Source: Rhodosalinus sp046542825
GTDB lineage: Bacteria; Pseudomonadota; Alphaproteobacteria; Rhodobacterales; Rhodobacteraceae
Length of the DNA: 32,856 nucleotides
Assembly: GCF_046542825.1 (NCBI RefSeq)
Contig: NZ_JBKHAQ010000019.1
Coordinates: 1-32,856 of the forward strand
Direction: 5' to 3'
Under the pieces are notes generated by a model. It had not been told where the DNA came from, ran no database searches, and saw only the letters and a list, made by a program, of their open reading frames with translations. The position numbers and the translations under genes were made by a program. Shown here piece by piece: positions 8,085 to 16,246 of this stretch; position 1 is the first letter of the stretch; the number at the start of each line of letters is the position of its first letter.

Positions 8085-8761
8085 TGCTGTTTGCCGCGGG
8101 CTTCGGCACCCGCATGGGGGCGCTGACCGCGGACCGGCCCAAGCCGCTGATCGAGGTGGCGGGCCGCCCGCTGATCGACCACGCGCTGCAGATCGCGCGC
8201 GGCCCGCGGCCCGCCCGCATCGTCGCCAACGCGCATTACCGCGCCGGACAGATCGCCGCGCATTTGGCGGATACCGAGGTGCGCGTCTCGCACGAGCCCG
8301 AGGCGATCCTCGACACCGGAGGCGGCTTGCGCGCGGCACTGCCGCTGCTGGCCGCGGACCCGGTCTATACGCTGAACACCGATGCGATCTGGCGGGGACC
8401 CAATCCGCTGACCCTGTTGCACGCGGCCTGGGACGGCGCTCGGATGGAGGCGCTGCTGCTCTGCCTGCCGCCCGAAGACGCGCTGGGCCATGCCGGCGCG
8501 GGCGACTTCGCCCTTGGCCCTGACGGGCAGGCGGTGCGGGGGCCGGGGGCGGTCTATTCCGGCGCACAGATCATCGCGACCGGCGCGCTGGCAGAGGTGC
8601 CGGAGCGGGTCTTTTCCCTCAACCGGGTCTGGGACGGGATGATCGCGCGCGGCACGCTTTACGCGATGCTCTACCCCGGCCGCTGGTGCGACGTGGGCCG
8701 CCCCGAGGGGATCGCGCTGGCCGAGGCGATGCTGGCGGAGGGCCACGATGTTCGGGCCTGA
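8069..8761 (+). CDS. murU: N-acetylmuramate alpha-1-phosphate uridylyltransferase MurU
   Basis: Nucleotidyltransferase that turns MurNAc-1-phosphate (from AmgK) and UTP into UDP-MurNAc for peptidoglycan synthesis. The 230 residues begin with the sugar-nucleotidyltransferase signature MLFAAGFGTRMGALTADRPK, followed by PLIEVAGRPLIDH. LDTGGGL (91-97 region) and LNTDAIW, with the metal-binding Asp, complete the fold. The end of the protein (GRWCDVGRPEGI) is family-typical. It overlaps amgK by 16 bases and addB by 14, so translation is probably coupled. The generic alternative is another NTP-sugar transferase, but the AmgK neighbour argues for MurU. Confidence 0.9.
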   Translation: MPDAVMLFAAGFGTRMGALTADRPKPLIEVAGRPLIDHALQIARGPRPARIVANAHYRAGQIAAHLADTEVRVSHEPEAILDTGGGLRAALPLLAADPVYTLNTDAIWRGPNPLTLLHAAWDGARMEALLLCLPPEDALGHAGAGDFALGPDGQAVRGPGAVYSGAQIIATGALAEVPERVFSLNRVWDGMIARGTLYAMLYPGRWCDVGRPEGIALAEAMLAEGHDVRA

Positions 8762-11708
8762 GGCGCCCGCGCCGCGGCTCTTCGGCCTGCCGCCGGGGGC
8801 AGACTTTCCCGCCGCGCTGGTGGCCGGGCTGCGCGCCCGTCTCGCCGGCAGCCCACCCGAGGCGATGGCGCGGGTCGAGCTGATCGTGAACACCCGCCGC
8901 ATGGCCCGCCGGTTGCGCGAGATCTTCGATGCCGGGCCGGCCACGCTCTTGCCGCGCATCAGGCTCGTCACCGACATGGGCGAGCTGGGCGACCTGGCGG
9001 ACCTGCCGCCCGCCGTCCCGCCGCTGCGCCGCCGGCTGGAACTGGCGCAACTCGTCGCGCGGCTGATCGAGGCGCGGCCGGACCTCGCGCCCAGGGCCGC
9101 GCTTTACGACCTTGCCGACAGCCTTGCCGCGCTGATGGACGAGATGGGCGTCGAAGGCGTGGACCCGGAGACGGTGCTGACGCTCGACGTCTCGGACCAG
9201 TCGGGGCACTGGCAGCGCGCGCTCGCCTTCCTGCGCATCGTGCGCGACTACCTCGCGCAACTCGACGCGCCGCCCGACCCCGGCGCGCGCCTGCGCCGCG
9301 TGATCGAACGGCGTGTGGCGGCATGGCAGGCCGCGCCGCCCGCGCATCCCGTGATCGTCGCGGGCTCCACCGGGTCACGCGGCGCGGTGGCGCTGCTGAT
9401 GCAGGCGGTGGCGCGGCTGCCGCAGGGGGCCGTGGTGCTGCCGGGTTTCGACTTTCACCTGCCTGATGCGGTCTGGGCCGGTATGGAGGATGCGCTGTCG
9501 GCCGAGGATCACCCGCAGTTCCGTTTTGGAAAGCTGATGCAGGCGCTGGACCTCTCGCCCCGCGACGTGCGGCTCTGGCAGGCCGAGGATATCTCGGACC
9601 CCGCGCGAAACCGACTGATCTCGCTCGCGCTGCGGCCTGCGCCGGTGACGGACCAGTGGCTGGCAGAGGGGCCGGACCTGGGGCCGCTCGGCCCCGCCTG
9701 CGACGGTCTCACGCTGCTGGAGGCACCGGGCCAGCGCGAGGAGGCACTGGCCATCGCCCTGCGGCTGCGCGAAGCGGCCGAGACCGGGCAAAGCGCCGCG
9801 CTCATCACCCCGGACCGCGCGCTGACGCGACAGGTCGAGGCGCGGCTGGCCGGCTGGGGCATCACGGCGGACGACAGCGCGGGGCGGCCGCTGCACCTGT
9901 CGCCGCCGGGGCGGCTCTTGCGGCTGGCGGCCCGGCTGCGGGCGCGCGCGCCGTCGGCGGGCGATCTGATGACGCTGCTCCGGCATCCGCTGACCCACTC
10001 GGGCGGCGGCCGGAACCGGCACCTGCGCCTTGCCCGCGAACTGGAACTCTGGCTGCGCCGCGAGGCGGTGCCGCAGCCCGACGCCGCGGCGCTGGGCCGC
10101 TGGGCCGATCAGATGGAGGATGCCGAGGCCCGGAGCTGGGCCGCATGGCTGGGGGACTGCCTTGCCGGGGCGCGGGCCGACACCGCACCGCTGAGCGAGC
10201 ACGCCGCGGCACTGCGCGCTCTGACCGAGCGGCTTGCGGCCGGACCGGCCGCCGAAGGCGCGGGCGGGCTGTGGGAGCGCGAGGCCGGGCGCGCGGCGCT
10301 GGTCCTTTACGAATCGCTTCAGGCAGAGGCGCCGCGCGGCGGCGACATGGAGCCGCAGGGCTTCGCCGATCTGCTGACCGCCCTGATGGAGCGCGAGGCG
10401 GTGCAGGACATCGAGGCGCCGCATCCCGGCATCCGCATCTGGGGCACGCTCGAGGCGCGGGTGCAGGGCGCCAATCTGCTGATCCTGGGCGGGCTGAACG
10501 AAGGCAGCTGGCCCGAAACGCCCGCGCCCGACCCCTGGCTCAACCGCGCGCTGCGCCACCGCGCGGGCCTCTTGCTGCCCGAACGGCGGATCGGTCTTGC
10601 CGCGCACGACTTTCAGCAGGCGGCGGGCGCGCGCGAGGTCTGGCTGACCCGCGCGGCCCGCACGGACGAGGCGCCCACCGTGCCCGCGCGCTGGCTGAAC
10701 CGGCTGACCAACCTGCTGCGCGGCCTGCCGGATCAGGGCGGCGCGCAGGCACTGGAAGCCATGCGGGAGCGTGGCGCCCGCTGGCTTCGGCTGGGCGCGG
10801 CGCTGGAGCGGGCGCCGCGCCTCGACCCGGCGCCGCGCCCCTCCCCGCGCCCACCGGCCACGGCGCGGCCAAGGCGGCTGTCCGTCACCGAGATCCAGAC
10901 CCTGATCCGCGATCCCTACGCGATCTACGCCAGGCACGTCCTGCGCCTGCGCGCGCTCGACCCGCTCGATCGGCCGCCCGACGCGATGCTGCGCGGCACG
11001 ATGCTCCACGAGGTGCTGGACCGCTTCGTGAAGGCCACGCTTGAGGCGCCGGAGCGCCTGACGCCCGAGGCGCTGAGCGCCTGCGCGCGCGAGGTGCTGG
11101 CAGAGCGCGTGCCCTGGGCCGCGACCCGGATGCAGTGGCAGGCCCGCCTCGATCGGGTGGCCCAATGGTTCGTCGAGACCGAGCGCGCGCGGCGTGCCCT
11201 TGCCACCCCCGTGCTGCTGGAAGACCGCGGCGAGGCCGAGATCGAGGGGCTGGGCGTGACGCTCTCGGGCAAGGCGGACCGCATCGACCGAGACGCCGAG
11301 GGCCGGCTGCACATCTACGACTACAAGACCGGCGCGGCGCCGGGGCCGAAGAAACAGCTGCATTTCGACAAGCAGCTCCTGCTGGAGGCCGCGATGGCCG
11401 AACGCGGCGCCTTCGAGGCGCTGGGCGCGGCCCCCGTCGCGCGCGCGGTCTACATCGGGCTGAACGCCAGCCCCGCGGAGGTGCCCGCGCCGCTCACCGA
11501 CACCCCCGACGAGGCGGGCAAGCTGGTGACCGCAGGGCAGGTCTGGGAGGAGTTCGCGGCACTCATGCGGCTCTATGCCGACGAAACCCGCGGATACACC
11601 GCCCGCCGCGCCATGGCGTCGATGACCGACGCCTCCGACTACGACCACCTCGCGCGCTACGGCGAATGGGAAGAAGCCGACGACCCCGCGCCGGAGGACC
11701 TGCGATGA
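8748..11708 (+). CDS. addB: Double-strand-break repair protein AddB (alphaproteobacterial type)
   Basis: Subunit of the AddAB helicase-nuclease that resects double-strand breaks and loads RecA. The 986 residues end in a RecB-type nuclease domain: IYDYKTG with D858 and K860, then QLLLEAAMAE. ILGGLNEGSWPE and TEIQTLIRDPYAIYARHVLR are typical of AddB. The N-terminus (RLFGLPPGADFP) has no Walker A, and no cysteine follows the nuclease motif, so the iron-sulfur staple of Bacillus AddB appears absent. ATG 8748 has GGAGGG upstream and overlaps murU by 14 bases; the stop overlaps the addA start as ATGA. The partner addA is next. Confidence 0.93.
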   Translation: MFGPEAPAPRLFGLPPGADFPAALVAGLRARLAGSPPEAMARVELIVNTRRMARRLREIFDAGPATLLPRIRLVTDMGELGDLADLPPAVPPLRRRLELAQLVARLIEARPDLAPRAALYDLADSLAALMDEMGVEGVDPETVLTLDVSDQSGHWQRALAFLRIVRDYLAQLDAPPDPGARLRRVIERRVAAWQAAPPAHPVIVAGSTGSRGAVALLMQAVARLPQGAVVLPGFDFHLPDAVWAGMEDALSAEDHPQFRFGKLMQALDLSPRDVRLWQAEDISDPARNRLISLALRPAPVTDQWLAEGPDLGPLGPACDGLTLLEAPGQREEALAIALRLREAAETGQSAALITPDRALTRQVEARLAGWGITADDSAGRPLHLSPPGRLLRLAARLRARAPSAGDLMTLLRHPLTHSGGGRNRHLRLARELELWLRREAVPQPDAAALGRWADQMEDAEARSWAAWLGDCLAGARADTAPLSEHAAALRALTERLAAGPAAEGAGGLWEREAGRAALVLYESLQAEAPRGGDMEPQGFADLLTALMEREAVQDIEAPHPGIRIWGTLEARVQGANLLILGGLNEGSWPETPAPDPWLNRALRHRAGLLLPERRIGLAAHDFQQAAGAREVWLTRAARTDEAPTVPARWLNRLTNLLRGLPDQGGAQALEAMRERGARWLRLGAALERAPRLDPAPRPSPRPPATARPRRLSVTEIQTLIRDPYAIYARHVLRLRALDPLDRPPDAMLRGTMLHEVLDRFVKATLEAPERLTPEALSACAREVLAERVPWAATRMQWQARLDRVAQWFVETERARRALATPVLLEDRGEAEIEGLGVTLSGKADRIDRDAEGRLHIYDYKTGAAPGPKKQLHFDKQLLLEAAMAERGAFEALGAAPVARAVYIGLNASPAEVPAPLTDTPDEAGKLVTAGQVWEEFAALMRLYADETRGYTARRAMASMTDASDYDHLARYGEWEEADDPAPEDLR

Positions 11709-14700
11709 GCCCGCGCGACGCGGCAAGCGACGCACAGGCGCAGGCGGCCGACCCGCGCGCCTCGGTCTGGGTCTCGGCCAATGCCGGCTCCGGCAAGACC
11801 AAGGTGCTGACCGACCGTGTGGCGCGGCTGCTGCTGGAGGGCGTGCTGCCAGAGCATATCCTGTGCCTGACCTATACCAAGGCCGCGGCCAGCGAGATGC
11901 AGAACCGCCTCTTCGCGCGGCTGGGCGGCTGGGCGATGCTGCCGGAGACCGATCTGCGCGGCGAACTGGCAACGCTGGCCCCGGACCAGCCGCTGGACGC
12001 CGCGGCGCTGGCCCGCGCGCGCACGCTGTTCGCCCGCGCGATCGAGGCGCCGGGCGGGCTGAAGATCCTGACCATCCATGCCTTCTGCGCCGCGCTGCTG
12101 CGCCGCTTCCCGCTGGAGGCCGGGGTCAGCCCCGCGTTCACCGAGATGGAGGCGCGGGCCGGTCAGCTTCTGGCCGAAGAGATCGTGGAGCGCATGGCGC
12201 AGGGGGAGGATGCCCCGCTCTTGCGCGCTCTGGCAGAGGTCTCGCCCGACGCCGACATGAACAAGCTCTGCACCCGTATCCTCGACCGGCGCGACGGCTT
12301 CGCGCCATCGCTGGACCGGGCGGGGGCCTGCGCGCTCTACGGCATCGCGCCCGACCTGACCGAGGCGGACTGCCTCGCGCAGGTTTTCCCTGGCGGCGAG
12401 TTGGAGCTGATCGCGCGGCTCTGCCCGGTTCTGGAGGCCAAGGGCGGCAACGACGCCAAGGCCGCCGCGAAGCTGCGCGGGATCAAGGCGCCAGATGCCG
12501 CCGCCTGCGCCGTGCTGGAAGATGTCCTGCTCTCGGGTCCCGGCGCGAAGGAGCCCTTTGCCGCGAAAATCGGCAGCTTCCCGACCAAGCCGCTGCGCGA
12601 GGGACCGCTTGCCGCCGACATGCCCGCGCTCGAGGCGCTGATGCAGCGGGTCGAGGCCATGCGCGAGACGCGCCTCGCGCTGCGCGCGGCCGAGGCCACG
12701 CTGACCCTGCACCGCTTCGCGCGTGCCTTTCTCGACCGGCTGGAACACGAGAAGCTGCGCCGCGGGTGGCTGGATTTCGACGATCTGATCCGCCGCGCCG
12801 CGGCCCTGCTGCGCGACCCTGCGGTCGCGGACTGGGTGCTTTACAAGCTCGACGGCGGCATCGACCACATCCTTGTGGACGAGGCGCAGGATACCAGCCC
12901 CGAGCAGTGGGAAGTGATCGAGCGCCTGGCGCGCGAATTCACCGCCGGCGAGGGCGCGCGCCCCGACACGCCCCGCAGCCTCTTCGTCGTGGGCGATCGC
13001 AAGCAGTCGATCTATTCGTTTCAGGGCGCCGACCCGGACGCCTTCGAGCGGATGCGCGCCGGTTTCGGCGCGCGGCTGGAGCCGACCGACCGGCCCCTTC
13101 TGTCGGTCGCGCTGCAATACTCCTTCCGCTCGTCGCAGGCGGTGCTGCAGGTGGTGGACGCCACCTTCGACGGGCGCGCGGGCAGCGGGATGCAGCCCGA
13201 CGAGCGGCACATCGCCTTCAAGTCCGGGATGCCGGGCCGGGTCGACCTGTGGCAGCCCGTGCCGAAGGACGACACTGCGGAGCCCGATCCGTGGTATGCG
13301 CCGCTGGACCGCCCCGGCCGCGAAAGCCCGCAGATCCGGCTCGCGCGCCGGATCGCGCTGTGGCTGAAGGCGCAGATCGGCACCGCCATGATCCCGGCGC
13401 AGAAATCCGACGGGGACGGCGACTGGCCCATGCGCCCGCTGCGGGCGGGGGACGTGATGATCCTGGTGCAGCGGCGCTCGACGCTCTTTGCCGAACTGAT
13501 CCGCGCCTGCAAGGCGGCGGGGCTGCAGGTGGCGGGCGCCGACCGGCTGAGGCTGGGCGCGGAACTGGCGGTGCGCGACCTGGCCGCACTCCTGCAGGTG
13601 CTGGACCTGCCGGAGGACGACCTGTCGCTGGCCTGCGCGCTGCGCTCGCCGCTCTTCGGCTGGACCGAGCGGCAGCTCTACGACCTCGCCCACGGGCGCG
13701 AGCCGCGCTACCTGTGGCGCGCGCTGACCGAGCGGCGGGACGAATTCCCCGAAACCATGGCCATCTTCGACGACCTGATGGCGCAGGCCGATTTCCTGCG
13801 ACCCTACGACCTGCTGGAACGGGTGCTGATCCGGCATGACGGGCGGCGGCGGCTGATCGGCCGGCTGGGGGACGAGGCGGCAGACGGCATCGACGCGCTG
13901 CTGGCGCAGGCGCTGGCGCAGGAGCGCAGCGAGGTGCCCAGCCTGACGGGCTTCCTGCGCTGGATGCAGACCGACGAGTCGGAGGTGAAGCGCCAGATGG
14001 ACGCGGCAGGCGACCGCATCCGCGTGATGACGGTGCATGGCGCCAAGGGGCTGGAGGCGCCGCTGGTGATCCTGCCCGACGCCGCGCAACCGCGGGGTCA
14101 CAGCCACGAAGACCCCCTGCCCCTGGTCGAGGGCCGCCCGATCTGGGCCGTGCCCAGGGCAGAGGAACCCGCCGCCCAGCGCGCCGCCCGCGACGCCGCC
14201 GCAGAGGCGGAGAAGGCCGAGCGCGACCGCCTGCTCTATGTGGCCATGACGCGCGCGGAAAGCTGGCTGGTGGTCGCGGCGGCGGGCGACCTGGGCAAGT
14301 CGGGCGACGCGTGGCACGACATGGTGCGCGCCGGGATGGAACGTGCCGGCGCGGGGCCGCAGGACTTCGGCTTCGAGGAAGGACCGGGCCTGCGGCTGGA
14401 GCATGGCGGTTGGGGCGGTCCGGCCCAGGCGCCCGCGGCGCCCAAGCAGGAGCAGACAGTTTCCCTGCCCCCGCACTTCCTGCATCCGCCCCCGGCGCCT
14501 GCGCCGCTGCCAGAAACCCTTTCCCCCTCCGATCTGGGCGGCGCCAAGGCCATCGGCGGCGACGCAGGCCGCGACGAGGAGGCGGCGAAGCTTTACGGCA
14601 CGCGGCTGCACCTGCTGCTCGAGCACCTGCCCGGTGCCGCCCCGGGCGACCGCGCGACGCTTGCCCGGCGCCTGCTGGCAGAGGGGCCGGAGGCAGCCAC

Positions 14701-15100
14701 GGAGGCGGAGACCGCCGCACTTCTGGACGAGGCGGAACGCGTCCTAGACGCCCCCGGTCTTGCCGCGCTCTTCGCCCCCGGCGCCCTGGCCGAGGTGCCG
14801 GTTTCCGCCACGCTGGCCGAACTGGGTGGCGCGCGCATTCACGGCACGATCGACCGGCTGATCGTCACGCCCGAGCGAATCCTCGCCGTCGACTTCAAGA
14901 CCAACGCGACCGTGCCGGCCACACCCGCCGAGGTGCCCGACGGACTGCTGCGGCAGATGGGCGCCTATGCCGCCGCACTCGCGCAGATCTGGCCCGACCG
15001 CAGGATCGAGACCGCGCTGCTCTGGACCCGGATCCCCGCGCTCATGCCCCTGCCGCAAGACCTCGTGACTACGGCGCTCGCGCAGGCGGGGCGTGCTTGA
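11705..15100 (+). CDS. addA: Double-strand-break repair helicase AddA
   Basis: UvrD/RecB-family helicase with a C-terminal nuclease; the motor subunit of AddAB. The 1131-residue product has Walker A in ANAGSGKT (25-32), motif Ia LCLTYTKAAASEMQNR, Walker B LVDEAQD (D392), GDRKQSIYSFQGADP, and the late helicase motifs VMTVHGAKGLEAPLVIL and LLYVAMTRAE. The nuclease motif is AVDFKTN with D1063 and K1065. The frame is open well upstream, but ATG 11705 forms the ATGA overlap with addB and begins directly before the helicase domain. The gene ends 63 bp before trxA, closing the overlapping tsaE-amgK-murU-addB-addA run. Confidence 0.96.
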   Translation: MSPRDAASDAQAQAADPRASVWVSANAGSGKTKVLTDRVARLLLEGVLPEHILCLTYTKAAASEMQNRLFARLGGWAMLPETDLRGELATLAPDQPLDAAALARARTLFARAIEAPGGLKILTIHAFCAALLRRFPLEAGVSPAFTEMEARAGQLLAEEIVERMAQGEDAPLLRALAEVSPDADMNKLCTRILDRRDGFAPSLDRAGACALYGIAPDLTEADCLAQVFPGGELELIARLCPVLEAKGGNDAKAAAKLRGIKAPDAAACAVLEDVLLSGPGAKEPFAAKIGSFPTKPLREGPLAADMPALEALMQRVEAMRETRLALRAAEATLTLHRFARAFLDRLEHEKLRRGWLDFDDLIRRAAALLRDPAVADWVLYKLDGGIDHILVDEAQDTSPEQWEVIERLAREFTAGEGARPDTPRSLFVVGDRKQSIYSFQGADPDAFERMRAGFGARLEPTDRPLLSVALQYSFRSSQAVLQVVDATFDGRAGSGMQPDERHIAFKSGMPGRVDLWQPVPKDDTAEPDPWYAPLDRPGRESPQIRLARRIALWLKAQIGTAMIPAQKSDGDGDWPMRPLRAGDVMILVQRRSTLFAELIRACKAAGLQVAGADRLRLGAELAVRDLAALLQVLDLPEDDLSLACALRSPLFGWTERQLYDLAHGREPRYLWRALTERRDEFPETMAIFDDLMAQADFLRPYDLLERVLIRHDGRRRLIGRLGDEAADGIDALLAQALAQERSEVPSLTGFLRWMQTDESEVKRQMDAAGDRIRVMTVHGAKGLEAPLVILPDAAQPRGHSHEDPLPLVEGRPIWAVPRAEEPAAQRAARDAAAEAEKAERDRLLYVAMTRAESWLVVAAAGDLGKSGDAWHDMVRAGMERAGAGPQDFGFEEGPGLRLEHGGWGGPAQAPAAPKQEQTVSLPPHFLHPPPAPAPLPETLSPSDLGGAKAIGGDAGRDEEAAKLYGTRLHLLLEHLPGAAPGDRATLARRLLAEGPEAATEAETAALLDEAERVLDAPGLAALFAPGALAEVPVSATLAELGGARIHGTIDRLIVTPERILAVDFKTNATVPATPAEVPDGLLRQMGAYAAALAQIWPDRRIETALLWTRIPALMPLPQDLVTTALAQAGRA

Positions 15101-15163
15101 CGCCCTTCGGACCCGCCCATACCTTCGCCTTCCAAGCATATTTATCCCGAGAGGAGACAGGTC

Positions 15164-15484
15164 ATGGCCACCGTCGCCGTCACCGATGCCACATTCGACG
15201 CAGAGGTGCGTCAGTCCGACGTTCCCGTCGTCGTGGATTTCTGGGCCGAATGGTGCGGCCCCTGCCGCCAGATCGGCCCGGCGCTTGAAGAAATCGCGGC
15301 CGAGATGAACGGCAAGGTCAAGGTCGCCAAGATCGACGTGGACCAGAACCCCAACACCGCGGCCTCGATGGGCGTGCGCGGCATTCCCGCGCTCTTCATC
15401 TTCAAGGACGGGCAGGTCGTGTCGAACCGCGCGGGTGCCGCCCCCAAGGCCACGCTGCAAAGCTGGATCGAATCGGCGATCTGA
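15164..15484 (+). CDS. trxA: Thioredoxin 1
   Basis: Cytoplasmic dithiol reductant of 106 residues, the normal length. The active site is WCGPC (30-34) in VDFWAEWCGPCRQIGP; the cis-proline loop is RGIPALFIF. No signal peptide is present, so this is the general cytosolic thioredoxin. The start has a GAGAGGAG ribosome site. The 63-bp gap after addA and the strong hairpin after the stop suggest trxA can be transcribed separately, as well as by read-through from addA. The addA-trxA order is common in Rhodobacteraceae. Confidence 0.97.
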   Translation: MATVAVTDATFDAEVRQSDVPVVVDFWAEWCGPCRQIGPALEEIAAEMNGKVKVAKIDVDQNPNTAASMGVRGIPALFIFKDGQVVSNRAGAAPKATLQSWIESAI

Positions 15485-15505
15485 GCCACGGCCGCCGCAG
15501 CCAGG

Positions 15506-15529
15506 AGGGCGCCCCTCGCGGGGCGCCCT
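15506..15529 (+). terminator. Strong GC hairpin after trxA
   Basis: AGGGCGCCCC (15506-15515), loop TCGC, then GGGGCGCCCT (15520-15529) form a perfect 10-bp stem 21 bases past the trxA stop. Only two Ts follow, so it may work as a hairpin with weak U-tract, or protect the trxA mRNA 3' end. It separates trxA from hslV. Confidence 0.75.
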
Positions 15530-15597
15530 TGGCGTGCAGGTCTTGCGGTGCGAGCGCACGCCGCCCATATGGCGCGGCAGTTTCGACGGAGGAGCGC

Positions 15598-16146
15598 ATG
15601 GGCGCCGGTCCTGGCTGGCATGGCACGACGATCCTGGCGGTGCGCCGCGGCGGCAGGGTGGTGATCGCGGGCGACGGACAGGTCAGCCTGGGCGACACGG
15701 TGATCAAGGGCACCGCCCGCAAGGTGCGCCGCCTGTCGCCCGGCGGCTACGACGTGGTCGCTGGATTCGCGGGGTCGACCGCGGACGCCTTCACCCTGCT
15801 GGAGCGGCTCGAGACGAAGCTGGAGGCGACGCCCGGCCAGCTTCAGCGCGCCTGCGTCGAACTCGCCAAGGACTGGCGCACCGACAAGTACCTGCAGAAA
15901 CTCGAGGCGATGCTGATCGTCTCCGACGGGTCGCAAATGTATGTCGTCACCGGCGCGGGAGACGTGCTGGAGCCCGAGCATGACGTGGCCGCCATCGGCT
16001 CCGGCGGCAACTACGCTCTCGCCGCGGCGCGGGGCCTGATGGAAACCGACTTGGATGCTGAGACGGTCGCGCGGCACGCCATGGCCATCGCCGCCGACAT
16101 CTGCGTCTATACCAATGGCCACCTCACGGTGGAGACGATCGGCTGA
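15598..16146 (+). CDS. hslV: ATP-dependent protease peptidase subunit HslV (ClpQ)
   Basis: Threonine peptidase of the HslUV complex, a two-ring proteasome-like protease in the cytoplasm. The 182 residues begin MGAGPGWHGTTILAVRR: T10 is the catalytic N-terminal nucleophile after a nine-residue leader is removed, as is usual in alphaproteobacteria. GDGQVSLGDTVIKGTARKVR and IGSGGNYALAAARGL are family hallmarks. ATG 15598 is preceded by GGAGGAGCGC; upstream in-frame starts run into the trxA hairpin region. hslU follows in the same direction, but the 100-bp gap is filled by two AT-rich palindromes, the first starting directly at the hslV stop. Confidence 0.97.
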   Translation: MGAGPGWHGTTILAVRRGGRVVIAGDGQVSLGDTVIKGTARKVRRLSPGGYDVVAGFAGSTADAFTLLERLETKLEATPGQLQRACVELAKDWRTDKYLQKLEAMLIVSDGSQMYVVTGAGDVLEPEHDVAAIGSGGNYALAAARGLMETDLDAETVARHAMAIAADICVYTNGHLTVETIG

Positions 16147-16172
16147 CGAGATTTTTCGATCGAAAAATCTCG
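16147..16172. repeat. AT-rich palindrome A (pair 1, hslV-hslU)
   Basis: A perfect 26-bp inverted repeat with arm CGAGATTTTTCGA meeting its complement at the centre (16159/16160). It begins on the base after the hslV stop codon. It shares the core TTTTTCGATCGAAAAA with the other palindromes of this type in the window and contrasts sharply with the GC-rich surroundings. Confidence 0.9.
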
Positions 16173-16192
16173 GCCGGCCGGTGGCGCCCTTC

Positions 16193-16220
16193 CGAAAATT
16201 CTTCGATCGAAGAATTTTCG
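16193..16220. repeat. AT-rich palindrome B (pair 1, hslV-hslU)
   Basis: A perfect 28-bp inverted repeat with arm CGAAAATTCTTCGA (centre 16206/16207), separated from palindrome A by a 20-bp GC-rich spacer; centres are 47 bp apart. It ends 26 bp before the hslU start, so an RNA hairpin here would sit just upstream of the hslU ribosome site. Its 13-base arm CGAAGAATTTTCG recurs in palindrome D. Confidence 0.9.
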
Positions 16221-16246
16221 CCGCGCGAGCGAAGGATGAACCCTGA

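Noticed and set aside
5724..8567. Very long minus-strand open frame opposite the PAS, tsaE, amgK and murU genes
   Set aside because: Low-complexity Arg/Ala/Gly/Pro product typical of antisense frames in GC-rich coding DNA; the plus-strand genes have full motifs.
9375..14626. Long minus-strand open frames opposite addB and addA
   Set aside because: The same high-GC antisense artefact; no recognisable domains, while AddB and AddA motifs are intact on the plus strand.
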